Of a stretch of 48,836 bases of DNA, positions 1 through 8,300 are shown in pieces. Position 1 is the stretch's first letter. Each line of letters begins with the position of its first letter. A program made the position numbers and the translations under genes. The stretch covers positions 1-48,836 of the forward strand of contig CALLUY010000030.1 in NCBI GenBank assembly GCA_938010615.1, in the 5' to 3' direction. This DNA is from an uncultured Pirellulaceae bacterium. Lineage in GTDB: Bacteria > Planctomycetota > Planctomycetia > Pirellulales > Pirellulaceae. The notes beneath the pieces were generated by a model. That model did not search any database, was not told where the DNA came from, and worked only from the letters and a program-made list of their open reading frames with translations.

Positions 1-60
1 GTGCGCCCTAACCGAAGCAACTTGCCGGACCTTTGGTCCTAAAATAATCGGGGGAATCTA

Positions 61-108
61 AGTCCCAGCCCGATGGGCTGGGCTAGGCAAGAAACGGGGC
101 TTTGCCCC
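61..108. repeat. Two adjacent intergenic hairpins
   Basis: Two short perfect hairpins lie in the 178 bases before the first gene. CCCAGCCC (64-71) pairs with GGGCTGGG (75-82) across a GAT loop, and GGGGC (96-100) pairs with GCCCC (104-108) across TTT. They lie downstream of the minus-strand DUF4105 gene, so they could help end its transcript, but no T-run follows on that strand. Similar GC hairpins recur in this window, which suggests dispersed repeats rather than dedicated terminators. Confidence 0.55.
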
Positions 109-178
109 TAAACGCAAACACTGCAACTTCAAAACTTACGCTTCGGGTTGTGATCAATTCATCAGCCAAGTCAGCGAT

Positions 179-1168
179 TCACCGAACCTTAAGCTGATCC
201 AGATACTGACCGCCCTGCCCTTGCATCACCGGCTCAAACGACTGCTGCTGTCGAGCGATCCGATCGATCGCGACTCGGCCCATTCGAATACGTGATGAAA
301 AATCCGGCGAGCCATGAAACTCTTTTGCAAGCGGAGTCACGTGAGAAGCGATTTTGAGATCTTCGAACGGAATTCGCTGATCCAACAAACCTAGATTGTA
401 GGCATAGCGATCGGAATGACCCGGCAACAATACTTGCCAAGCGTTAGCGATTCGATTTGGCTTAAGGTCGTTAATGTGGCGGCGAATATTCGTCGTGCAG
501 TTGTTGGTCAACGAGTTGTAAAATTCTGGGCGAGCCGCAAGCTGATTTGTTCGAGCCATCATGCTCGCGAACAAGGCTTGCGATTGCTGAGCATTTGCAA
601 CGGTCGGATAAACGTAGACGTCATTGTCACGGTGGCCAGTCCGCAATCGAACAAGGTCCCTTTCGTCACCAACGACGTACATCAATTCATACTCCCGCCC
701 GAACCCTTTGATGACTGAATATTCTTCCCCAAGTTCCTTGCGCACTTCCGCGGATACGGTGATGTAGCTGCCATCGTCAACTCCGAAGCTCATCATCGTA
801 TGGGCAAGGTTTGGCTGCGACGGGAACGGCACGACGACGTAGTCAACTGACTGAATCTGCGACAGGCGGATCTGGCGGTCGTAATGCGAGGAAACGAAAT
901 CAGTCTCAGTCACGTATTGGTTGTTGCGAATGTTGCGAATCGTAAACTGATCGCCGTTCACTTCCGCCCAAGCCAACTTCGCCATTTCGGGCCGCCAGTT
1001 CCGGTCATTCGATGGACGCAACCGTTTGGCAATGAAGTCAGCGGGCCGCGGTAACTGAGCGGGAGAAGTCGTGCATCCGAGCGTCAAGCAAACGGTTAGC
1101 AAACAGGCCCAACCACCCATCAGGAGGCGAGCTCGGAACTTGTTGACTTGTTTTCGACCGGAACTCAC
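179..1168 (-). CDS. DUF4105-family putative lipoprotein
   Basis: Exported protein of about 329 residues. After a basic stretch (RKQVNKFRAR) and a hydrophobic segment comes a lipobox-like LTLGC, so it is probably lipid-anchored. The body resembles DUF4105, the N-terminal periplasmic domain of Lnb-type proteins, including the NNCTTNI motif near residue 220 that carries a conserved cysteine. The family is thought to act in the periplasm, but no substrate can be inferred here. I chose the GTG at 1168 because it gives a lipoprotein signal of normal length. The frame stays open up to an ATG at 1294, which would put 74 residues before the cysteine, and the inner ATG at 1120 would leave no positive n-region. 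No start has a convincing ribosome-binding site, so the start is uncertain. Confidence 0.72.
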   Translation of the reverse strand: MSSGRKQVNKFRARLLMGGWACLLTVCLTLGCTTSPAQLPRPADFIAKRLRPSNDRNWRPEMAKLAWAEVNGDQFTIRNIRNNQYVTETDFVSSHYDRQIRLSQIQSVDYVVVPFPSQPNLAHTMMSFGVDDGSYITVSAEVRKELGEEYSVIKGFGREYELMYVVGDERDLVRLRTGHRDNDVYVYPTVANAQQSQALFASMMARTNQLAARPEFYNSLTNNCTTNIRRHINDLKPNRIANAWQVLLPGHSDRYAYNLGLLDQRIPFEDLKIASHVTPLAKEFHGSPDFSSRIRMGRVAIDRIARQQQSFEPVMQGQGGQYLDQLKVR

Positions 1169-1584
1169 GAACGTGATACTCTCAAAAAGCGAAACCTTCG
1201 ACGGTTGCTTGTATCGGAATATCGAAGATCGGAGCAACCTCGATTGAGGCAATACAGCGTCCCATTTCGGCAAAACGGGAGACTTCGCTGTCACTTAAAG
1301 TGACCACGTGACCGTTTCTTTGGGTCTGTCCGTCAGAATCCGCGTTTTCCTGCTCTAATTGCCCCGGACGCCGATTCGGAATTTGACAGTAAAAACTACC
1401 CAATTTACTATTAAATCGTATTGTCGAGGGATGAGAGCTCTTTCTCCAACCCGATCCTGCGGGACCGATTGCTTTGTAGCGTCTGCCAGCAGGTTCGTCA
1501 TGGAACTGGCCGCAAATTCCGATTCAACAACAGACGTATTGTCAGCAACAAATCGCCCGCGAAGTCGGGACATCAGGAGTTTCA

Positions 1585-3039
1585 ATGGCTGCTCGCGAAA
1601 ATCAGGGCTATGTGATTGGCATCATTGTGTTGGCCGTTCTTGCAGTAATGCTGCTAGTGACGACCGTATTTTCAACAATGAAAGCTTACGAGAATTACGA
1701 CAAGAAGATCGCCGCTGAGGAAAATGCAACTTTCCAGCAGGCCTATGCTGACGCAAGTACAGCGAAGGCAAACATGCTTTCGGCGTGTGTTGGCGTGGAA
1801 GGAATCGATGCGAACGAGATCACGACCTATCGCGACCAGATTACGAGCTTCAAACGAAATGTCGATTCGTCAAAGGCTGGTGAGATTCAGCAGATCGCTG
1901 ACTCAGCCCAAACAATCTATGAGACCTACAAGAAAGACATGGCTTTCAACTCGGCCATCACCGACGCTGGCGACGGTGCCGTCGATTCTGACATGACCTA
2001 CAAAGGTACGATCGACAAGATGGCCAGTGCGTTGAACGCGTCTAACGCAAATGCTTTCGACAAAAGCAAAGAAGCCAGACGAATTGAACGTGAAGCTCAA
2101 CAGAAGATCACGACGATCACCAATACCCTTGAGGAACGCACCAAAGCACTTACTCAAACGGAGCAAGACCTCTCTGACGAAAAGCAACGCAACGCGGCAG
2201 AAGAGAAGGAGCTCGGCAACCTTGCAAAGTCACTTCAGGACGCGATGGACGATCAGCGAGCTGAATTTGACGACCAAAAAGCTGGCCTCGAGAAGATGAT
2301 CGCTGACACGAATGAAAACATGAAATTTGTCGCGAAGCAAAACGCGGCCTTGAAAGCCAAAGTAAACGAATACGAGCGAGAAGTCTTCGACCTTGCTGAC
2401 GGTGAGATCGTTCGCGTCTCTGATTCTTCCGACACTGTTTTCATCGATCTTGGACGCCTAGATGGAGTTCGAGCGAACCTGACGTTCGCGGTTTACGATC
2501 AAACAGCAAACGATTTCGAGAAAGATCGCCACAAGGCAATGATCGAGATCACAGAAATCCTTGGCCCTCACCTGGCGAAGGCTCGCATCACAACCGACGA
2601 CCCAAAGAATCCGATTCTGACCAAGGATCAAATCCTGAGTGCCACGTTTGATCGTGGTGATTCGGTTACGATTGCTCTGGGCGGATTCTTCGACCTCGAT
2701 GGCGACGGACTTTCGGACCTTGCGAAACTGAAGCGTATGATCGTTCGCAATGGTGGCAGCGTGGTTGCTTCACACGACGAAAATGGAAACATCACTGGCG
2801 AAATCGATTCGACGACTCGCTTCTTTGTTCTCGGCCCATCACCTCGCGCTGGTGCTCAAAACGTCGTCAAAGCAATGGGGGCGATGAAAGAACAGGCGGA
2901 AGGCAACGCAGTCGACATCATCGACATTCGTAAGTTGCTCAACTGGATGGGTGTTCACGGCAACGCCAGAATCGAACGAATGGACAGCCGAATCGGCGAG
3001 TCCACTGGTTTCCAACCGCGAACTCCAGCTGGCCGATAG
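1585..3039 (+). CDS. Membrane-anchored coiled-coil protein, function unknown
   Basis: A 484-residue protein with a single N-terminal membrane segment (about residues 10-32, GIIVLAVLAVMLLVTTVF). A long charged helical region rich in Glu, Lys, Gln and Asp (about 150-270) is probably coiled coil. A C-terminal beta-rich part (about 270-440) contains DGEIVRVSDSSDTVFIDLG and a DLDGDGLSDLAKL stretch. The topology suggests a protein tethered in the cytoplasmic membrane with its rod and globular end outside. I do not recognise the family. The start is supported by AGGAG six bases before the ATG. A strong intrinsic terminator follows, so it is probably transcribed alone. Confidence 0.85.
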   Translation: MAARENQGYVIGIIVLAVLAVMLLVTTVFSTMKAYENYDKKIAAEENATFQQAYADASTAKANMLSACVGVEGIDANEITTYRDQITSFKRNVDSSKAGEIQQIADSAQTIYETYKKDMAFNSAITDAGDGAVDSDMTYKGTIDKMASALNASNANAFDKSKEARRIEREAQQKITTITNTLEERTKALTQTEQDLSDEKQRNAAEEKELGNLAKSLQDAMDDQRAEFDDQKAGLEKMIADTNENMKFVAKQNAALKAKVNEYEREVFDLADGEIVRVSDSSDTVFIDLGRLDGVRANLTFAVYDQTANDFEKDRHKAMIEITEILGPHLAKARITTDDPKNPILTKDQILSATFDRGDSVTIALGGFFDLDGDGLSDLAKLKRMIVRNGGSVVASHDENGNITGEIDSTTRFFVLGPSPRAGAQNVVKAMGAMKEQAEGNAVDIIDIRKLLNWMGVHGNARIERMDSRIGESTGFQPRTPAGR

Positions 3040-3068
3040 TCTTCGGTTTGAAAATTATCTAAAATCAC

Positions 3069-3104
3069 CGGGCATCGAAGAATCATCTTCGATGCCCGTT
3101 TTTT
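3069..3104 (+). terminator. Intrinsic terminator
   Basis: A perfect 13-bp stem (3069-3081 with 3086-3098) closes a four-base loop ATCA and is followed by six T residues. It lies 30 bases after the stop of the coiled-coil protein gene and just before the deaminase gene, separating the two transcripts. Confidence 0.93.
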
Positions 3105-3127
3105 GTTCTCCACATGAAAATAGAACG

Positions 3128-3712
3128 ATGCACTTCAAGGTCGAACTTCCAAACTGGGTGATCGAGGAATCTGAAAAGCTTCCTGAGATCATGCCGACGT
3201 TGGAGTCTCAGATGGAGGCCGTGATTCGTTTTTCGCGAATCAACTTTCAGAAAGAGACTGGCGGTCCGTTCGCTGCAGGAATTTTCGAAAAGGAAACGGG
3301 CAAACGAGTCGTCATTGGCGTCAACCGCGTCGTCCCCGGCAACAACTCGACCGCTCACGCTGAGATCGTCACGATCGGTATGGCCCAGGCGATTTTGGAA
3401 ACGTTCGATCTTGGCGGCCCGGGAATGCCAAATTATCGATTGGTCGTCAACGCAAGACCGTGTGCGATGTGTTTCGGATCGATTCCATGGTCGGGGGTTC
3501 GTTCCTTGGCCTTTGCGGCTGCTGGCGAAGAAGTCGAAAAGATCACGGGCTTTGACGAAGGCCCCATTCACCCTCAATGGCAACAGGAACTGGAAGCTCG
3601 CAACATTGAAGTCATCGAAAACGTGATGGCGGTAGAGGCTTATGAAGTGTTCCGTGAATTCGCAGCCAGCGATTCGCCGATCTACAACGGCCGAAGCGGC
3701 GAATCATCGTAG
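3128..3712 (+). CDS. Guanine deaminase-like zinc deaminase (cytidine/dCMP deaminase fold)
   Basis: A 194-residue member of the cytidine deaminase superfamily. Zinc-binding signatures are visible: HAE (STAHAEIVTIG, about residue 77) and PCAMC (ARPCAMCFGS, about residue 115), which supply the His/Cys ligands and the catalytic Glu. The tail after the second motif, including ITGFDEGPIHPQW, resembles bacterial guanine deaminases more than tRNA-editing TadA, so a free purine base or nucleoside is the likely substrate. The frame is open upstream to 2951, but that part overlaps the terminator and the previous gene, so I chose the ATG at 3128. It is convergent with the TerB-like gene. Confidence 0.82.
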   Translation: MHFKVELPNWVIEESEKLPEIMPTLESQMEAVIRFSRINFQKETGGPFAAGIFEKETGKRVVIGVNRVVPGNNSTAHAEIVTIGMAQAILETFDLGGPGMPNYRLVVNARPCAMCFGSIPWSGVRSLAFAAAGEEVEKITGFDEGPIHPQWQQELEARNIEVIENVMAVEAYEVFREFAASDSPIYNGRSGESS

Positions 3713-3713
3713 G

Positions 3714-3762
3714 ACGGTGGTCTCCACCGTTTTCATTATGTAATCTCGGTGGAGACCGCCGT
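3714..3762. terminator. Hairpin between convergent genes
   Basis: A 16-base inverted repeat (3714-3729 with 3747-3762, one mismatch) carries the sequence GGTGGTCTCCACCG and its complement around an AT-rich loop. It fills the gap between the convergent deaminase and TerB-like genes and starts two bases after the deaminase stop. TTTT follows the left arm only. It may act as a two-way terminator, or it may be a dispersed palindromic repeat. Confidence 0.6.
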
Positions 3763-3773
3763 GCCACATTGCT

Positions 3774-4127
3774 TTACATCTGCGGCTCGTCCAGAACTTC
3801 AACCAAAATCTCATCAAACTGCTGGGATGTAAAATCCATTCCCGCTGAAGCCTGAGCACAAAGCCGCTTCTCATTGTCCGCAAGCTCACCGTCGACGGCC
3901 ATCAACTTGATCATTTCTTTCATCAGCGCGACCCGGTCATCATGCTCCTTGGGAAGCTTGACTTCGATGATTCCTTCACGGACGCCCGTCAACGCCGTCT
4001 CGAACTCTTCGCTGGGAATGTTGTACCGATTCGCGATCTCAATCAGAAAGTCGATCTCCTCATCGGTGAACTTTTGATCGACCGCGGCAAGGTTGATCAG
4101 ATTGTGAAATAGTTGAATAGGGTCCAT
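3774..4127 (-). CDS. TerB-like helical protein
   Basis: An acidic, all-helical protein of 117 residues resembling the TerB/DjlA-N family. It has two similar halves, each with a hydrophobic helix followed by an acidic turn (INLAAVDQKFTDEEIDFL and IKLMAVDGELADNEKRLC), the pattern that binds metal in TerB proteins. Its exact role is unknown; family members are linked to tellurite or stress responses and membrane-associated complexes. I chose the ATG at 4127, which has TGGAAG about seven bases upstream. A TTG at 4139 is also in frame. It lies 19 bases after the stop of the 627-residue protein and may belong to the MoxR operon. Confidence 0.78.
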   Translation of the reverse strand: MDPIQLFHNLINLAAVDQKFTDEEIDFLIEIANRYNIPSEEFETALTGVREGIIEVKLPKEHDDRVALMKEMIKLMAVDGELADNEKRLCAQASAGMDFTSQQFDEILVEVLDEPQM

Positions 4128-4146
4128 CGAAACTTCCAAGGGTTAG

Positions 4147-6030
4147 TCACACACGGCGAATGAAGTCTGAAGCATAACTTCTAACTTCCTTCCCGTTAAG
4201 GACGTGAACCATTCGCAGCTGCTGAACTGTCGAGTCACCAAACTTCGACAGCGGCAAATGAACCAGCGTTTTCTTGTAGAATTTCGCGATCTGCTTCCAC
4301 GCTTGCCCCGGCGGCGCCGGGCTCAACAACGCCACCTGCCGGCAATTGGCGTGCAAACAGGCAGCCGAAATCAAACGCTCTTCCAGAGTTGTCGCAAAAT
4401 CAAGTCGTGGGTCTTGCCAAATATCGGGGATCATCACAGGCGGATAAATGAACATCGCGCCGCCGTAATGAGCCAGACAAATTCCCGGCCCAACTGGTTG
4501 AGCCTTAAAATCCGTGCCGTAAAACGCCAACGTCGATTCGTTCTGATGTTCGGCAAACCAGGTCGTTCGCCAAGGATACTCTCGCGGATCGGCGGGCGAA
4601 TCGAAAAGCATCACCGCAACATCCAGCTTGCCCTGATTTGGCGGCAAGACTTTCACGTAGATGTCGTTCGTGTGCCAGTTGCGAACCGTGTCTCGAATAT
4701 CGATGCCGTCTTTCACGCTCGTCGTGAACTTTTCGGTCTTCGCAAGATCTGCTCCCAAGACTTCGCTGGCTCGATCGAAAACCGTTCGGCGAAACTGCTC
4801 GATCAAGTCATCTTCTGGCGGCCAACTGCATTGCGAAAACGGATTCCACTTTTGCTGCCAGTCTTTGCGAACTTCTTCGTCAGGTTTTGGCTGAATCTCG
4901 ATCGTCGTCCATCGCAACGGCGGTCCGGGCAGTCGATTGATCGCAGTCGCAACTTCATCGTTCGGCAACGCAATCCGATCGATTCCCATTCGGCAGTACG
5001 GCAACGAATCCTCTGCCTCCTGAAAATCATACTGCTTCGCCGTTTCGAGAACGACACGCGCGTAACCATCGCCCGCAACTTGCTGGGCCGCGACAACGAT
5101 ATCCGAAAGCTGCGGCGACAGGCGATGGCCGATCAAAGTCAGATTGCGAATATAGGTCAGCATCCGCGACATCAATGCTGGCGTGATCTTGCGAGCCCGA
5201 TTGCCATACTCATCGTCATAGTCATCCCGAGCTGAGATCAACAGTTCTTTCACGCCGTCGATCGAAAGGTTGGCATCGTCATCCAGTTCTCGCCGAGCGT
5301 TTTCATAAAGGTTAGCGATGAAAGGAATCTCTCGCATCAAGAAGTACAGCGTATCTTCTTCAACACCAAACTGCTCCGGATCAAGCGTGCTCTGGTGAGT
5401 TTGCGGCTGCAGATCCCGGTCAGCGAATGCTTCCCGAATCCACGGCCAGTCAAGAATGTTCGTCACAAACAGGATTCGTTTGTGGTCAACGGATAGTTCT
5501 CTCAGTTGCCACGCCATGTGCGCGACACGAGACCGCCACTGATCCGAATCTCCGGGTTCAAGAAACGGAGCCACCGCCGCCGCAAACTTTTCGACACTCA
5601 ACTGCTTAAGCGCATAAGGATCCGGAAGCGTCGACGAATGCGGTTCGTACTCATGAGTCTCCAGATCGATGTACTTGCGAGGCAAACGTTCCTCCATCGC
5701 AACTCGCAGTGCCGCGATCACGCCTTGGCAGGGATCAACGGGCACGTAGCTGGTAACGAAATCCGTGCCGTCCTCGCGTTCGTTCGAATCCGGATCGTAA
5801 TCCTGAACTGCTCCTGACTTTTGCACGACGACTGACGGGATGGGCAACCTCAGAATTCCATTCTCCACGCCTTCGCGAAACGAATCGGGAATCGGAACTG
5901 CAACGCAGTCAAAATCATACTGCATCATGATCCGGCGGATCTCCCACGCGAAATCGCCGCTACCGTGAACGATCGGCAACGCCAACACATGCGGGCCAAT
6001 CTTCAACAACTCAGGAAAAGGCTTGCTCAA
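4147..6030 (-). CDS. Large MoxR-coupled protein of unknown function
   Basis: A 627-residue soluble protein that I cannot place in a named family with confidence. The first 60 residues ([14 protein letters not shown], then [10 protein letters not shown]) recall the beginning of TraB/DUF5682-type domains found beside MoxR ATPases. That comparison is structural guesswork. The middle is helical with a conserved-looking [17 protein letters not shown] block (about 190), and the C-terminal half is mixed alpha/beta. The gene starts with TTG, and this codon overlaps the moxR stop as TTGA, so translation is very probably coupled to the ATPase. The next in-frame ATG is about 35 residues in and would lose the conserved opening. 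Confidence 0.8.
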   Translation of the reverse strand: MSKPFPELLKIGPHVLALPIVHGSGDFAWEIRRIMMQYDFDCVAVPIPDSFREGVENGILRLPIPSVVVQKSGAVQDYDPDSNEREDGTDFVTSYVPVDPCQGVIAALRVAMEERLPRKYIDLETHEYEPHSSTLPDPYALKQLSVEKFAAAVAPFLEPGDSDQWRSRVAHMAWQLRELSVDHKRILFVTNILDWPWIREAFADRDLQPQTHQSTLDPEQFGVEEDTLYFLMREIPFIANLYENARRELDDDANLSIDGVKELLISARDDYDDEYGNRARKITPALMSRMLTYIRNLTLIGHRLSPQLSDIVVAAQQVAGDGYARVVLETAKQYDFQEAEDSLPYCRMGIDRIALPNDEVATAINRLPGPPLRWTTIEIQPKPDEEVRKDWQQKWNPFSQCSWPPEDDLIEQFRRTVFDRASEVLGADLAKTEKFTTSVKDGIDIRDTVRNWHTNDIYVKVLPPNQGKLDVAVMLFDSPADPREYPWRTTWFAEHQNESTLAFYGTDFKAQPVGPGICLAHYGGAMFIYPPVMIPDIWQDPRLDFATTLEERLISAACLHANCRQVALLSPAPPGQAWKQIAKFYKKTLVHLPLSKFGDSTVQQLRMVHVLNGKEVRSYASDFIRRV

Positions 6031-6998
6031 AACGGCTCTCCACCATCGTCATCATCATCGTCGCCAAGACCTAAGTCCGGATGCAGCGGGTCGTTCGGAT
6101 CAAAGAAGAAGTCTCCAAACCCCATCGGCAACGTCTGCCCGCCGAGCGACTGAGTTTTCCGCTTCGCCAATTCCTGCAAGTCGAGCGCTTCCTGACCAAG
6201 GCACTGTTCGAGTGCTTCAGCCCAAGCTTGATCGCGAGCAATCGGATGATCTCCAGATTGTTTGATTCGCTTCATCGCGTAACGCAGCAAATTGATTCCG
6301 TCTCGCGTCGAGAAGTCGAGTTTCAAAACATGTGCTTGCTGTAAAAACTCGACCGTCATCGAAAGCATGTCCTCTTCAACGAACGGCAAATGATAGTGCA
6401 GGATCGCCTTTTCATCTTCGCGGTTCGGAAACTTCAGCGCCAGCGTTGGTTGCAGTCTACTAAGAATGTAATCCGGAATCTCGAAAGTTGACTCGTCCTG
6501 ATTCATCGTCACCGCACAGCGAAAATCAGGATGGGCTTCAATTGAAATTCCAGCCACGATCGATTCCACATAACGCCGATGATCCAGCAACGGAGCGAGG
6601 CTCGCCCAAGACTTCTCGTTCATTCGGTTGCCCTCATCCAGCACACAAACTCCGCCCGTGATCATGGCCGAAACAAGCGGCGAAGCGTGATAGGCAATTT
6701 TTCCGCTTTCAGCGAGCACGGGAGTGACCAGCAAATCTTCCGGTCGCGTGTCGGCGGTGCACTGGTAGATATAGAGATCCTGATTCCGCAAGTCAGCTGC
6801 GGCCATCGCCATCGCAGTCTTACCGATTCCGGGCGGCCCAACAATCCGTGGCGCAAGCGGCAGGTCTTTTTCATTCACAACCAACCAGCACGCCATTAGC
6901 TGTGTCAGAATCTCCGTTTGGCCAATCCATTCATTTTTGAGTTTGTGTGGCTGGCTGAGTTGCAGATTGATGTTTTGAATTTTAACGGATTCAGGCAT
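6027..6998 (-). CDS. MoxR-family AAA+ ATPase
   Basis: A 323-residue AAA+ ATPase of the MoxR type. It shows Walker [10 protein letters not shown] (about residue 53), Walker [11 protein letters not shown] (about 117), a sensor-1-like TMNQDE and a sensor-2 helical domain. The C-terminus is unusual: a run [11 protein letters not shown] forms an acidic tail after a GFGDFFFDP segment. MoxR proteins usually act as chaperones that load or activate a partner protein, often one with a VWA domain. No VWA gene is present here, so the overlapping 627-residue protein is the best candidate partner. It starts with ATG and has no clear ribosome-binding site. Confidence 0.9.
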   Translation of the reverse strand: MPESVKIQNINLQLSQPHKLKNEWIGQTEILTQLMACWLVVNEKDLPLAPRIVGPPGIGKTAMAMAAADLRNQDLYIYQCTADTRPEDLLVTPVLAESGKIAYHASPLVSAMITGGVCVLDEGNRMNEKSWASLAPLLDHRRYVESIVAGISIEAHPDFRCAVTMNQDESTFEIPDYILSRLQPTLALKFPNREDEKAILHYHLPFVEEDMLSMTVEFLQQAHVLKLDFSTRDGINLLRYAMKRIKQSGDHPIARDQAWAEALEQCLGQEALDLQELAKRKTQSLGGQTLPMGFGDFFFDPNDPLHPDLGLGDDDDDDGGEPF

Positions 6999-7102
6999 TT
7001 CGGTTTCGCAAGTTGGTAAGTTTTCTGGTGGGCCGGTTTTTAACCTGCCCCACGGTGACCACGATACCGCGACCGGAGCATTGGCTCAATGAGGAATCAA
7101 TT

Positions 7103-7213
7103 TCAATCGCCCCAAGCTTCGGCTGACAATTCGTAAATTTGCTCCAGTAGCCGATTGAGCCGCTCAGGTAGATGTCCCGCCGGCGGCGTGGCCTCGGTTT
7201 GAATCGTGCTCAT
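7103..7213 (-). CDS. Possible small protein, 36 residues
   Basis: A short frame starting with ATG encodes a 36-residue peptide that begins MSTIQTEATPPAG and continues into an amphipathic helix (ERLNRLLEQIYELSAEA). It lies 47 bases downstream of the DUF2071 gene on the same strand and about 100 bases upstream of moxR. No good ribosome-binding site precedes it. It could be a genuine small protein, the surviving start of a longer gene, or chance. The helix-friendly composition is the only positive sign. Confidence 0.3.
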   Translation of the reverse strand: MSTIQTEATPPAGHLPERLNRLLEQIYELSAEAWGD

Positions 7214-7260
7214 GTGGAACGCTGAAGAGACATCGATCTGATGTTTCAATTATAGCACGA

Positions 7261-7959
7261 TCAGACTTTTCGAATCGCTCCGGCAATTACTTTTGTGCAA
7301 CTTGAGAAATGAAGCAGCGGCGATTCTTCTGGGAGGTTAACACCGATCCCTTCGGTCATCGTGTTGTGATGAATGATCGCCTGAGCATCACGCAAGCTCC
7401 AAGGTTCGTGAACGATGTCTCCACGAAAGAGCTGACCCTTCTTGTCTGCCGAGAAGAGACTGTACCGGCATGTAAGCCAATCGAGCAGCGTCAACTTTTC
7501 TGCCTTATACGCCGGACCGATCGGACGATATTCAACTTTCAAATCCGCGGTTGGTTCACCGCGATGAGTCCGCGTGCTTTCGTATTGAATCCACGATCCG
7601 CAATCGCATCCTTTTTCCTTTTCCAGACGAATGTCTGCATCCATGTATTGCAAATGGTAGAGCCAACGGGCGCCGCGAACGGCGATCGGATTGGTTGCTT
7701 CGAGCGAATAAAACCACACTCCCGGACGGCCATCCGGACCAATCACATAAGTCCGAACGTTTAGCTCAGGAAACCTCGAGAACCACGGAATGTCGGGGAG
7801 CCATCGGAGGGAAACGCCGCTCATTCGAAAAGGAACGATTCCGATCCAGGCTTGACCGTCATAGGTGTCCAACCTCAAGGACGCAGGAAGATGCTGTCGC
7901 AGTTGATCCGCGTCGACCTTCCAATGCATGAACAACAAGTCGTGCCAAACCATTCGCAT
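7261..7959 (-). CDS. YqjF-like DUF2071 protein
   Basis: A 232-residue protein resembling DUF2071/COG3361 (YqjF). It carries the hallmark opening in which a Trp-containing helix is followed by LRQHLPASLRLDTYDGQAWIGIVPFRM. The fold of the family is related to acetoacetate decarboxylase, but no reaction is established and none is inferred here. The length is typical. AGGGG lies six bases before the ATG at 7959, which supports this start over the ATG two codons later. The gene is preceded by a repeat-rich gap. Confidence 0.85.
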   Translation of the reverse strand: MRMVWHDLLFMHWKVDADQLRQHLPASLRLDTYDGQAWIGIVPFRMSGVSLRWLPDIPWFSRFPELNVRTYVIGPDGRPGVWFYSLEATNPIAVRGARWLYHLQYMDADIRLEKEKGCDCGSWIQYESTRTHRGEPTADLKVEYRPIGPAYKAEKLTLLDWLTCRYSLFSADKKGQLFRGDIVHEPWSLRDAQAIIHHNTMTEGIGVNLPEESPLLHFSSCTKVIAGAIRKV

Positions 7960-8129
7960 AAATCCCCTGCCAAAATCGAGTTGGTCAGATGAAGTTGCTG
8001 GTTGCGATGAATGTTGTACGGTCGTTGAGATGTCGATTCTCCTTGGATCACGCTATGACCGAAAGAGAAACGCCCAAATAACAGAAAAACTGTGTGTCAA
8101 GTTGTCCGAGCAAGTCCACTCGCGGGCCC

Positions 8130-8278
8130 GCATTCGGTTCGGAGAACCGAGCGACATTGTCGTCCAGCTATCCGAGCTGGTAGCGGGCCATTTGTACCCG
8201 GCAACAAACTAGGAAGCTCCCCAGTGGCCCACCGTTTCAAACCGCGCGCATTCGGTTCGGAGAACCGAGCGACATTGT
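8130..8278. repeat. Pair of exact 31-bp direct repeats with internal hairpins
   Basis: The same 31 bases occur at 8130-8160 and 8248-8278. Each copy holds the palindrome CGGTTCGGAGAACCG. Between them is another hairpin, CCAGCT (8164-8169) with AGCTGG (8175-8180). They fall in the 341-base gap 7960-8300 between the nuclease stop and the DUF2071 start, where I see no gene. The layout suggests copies of a dispersed REP-like element. Nothing indicates a regulatory role. Confidence 0.8.
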
Positions 8279-8300
8279 TAGCCAAGCAACCAACCGCAGC

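Noticed and set aside
4204..5235. 343-residue plus-strand frame
   Set aside because: It lies wholly opposite the 627-residue gene, is rich in Arg and has no family features, so it is a shadow.
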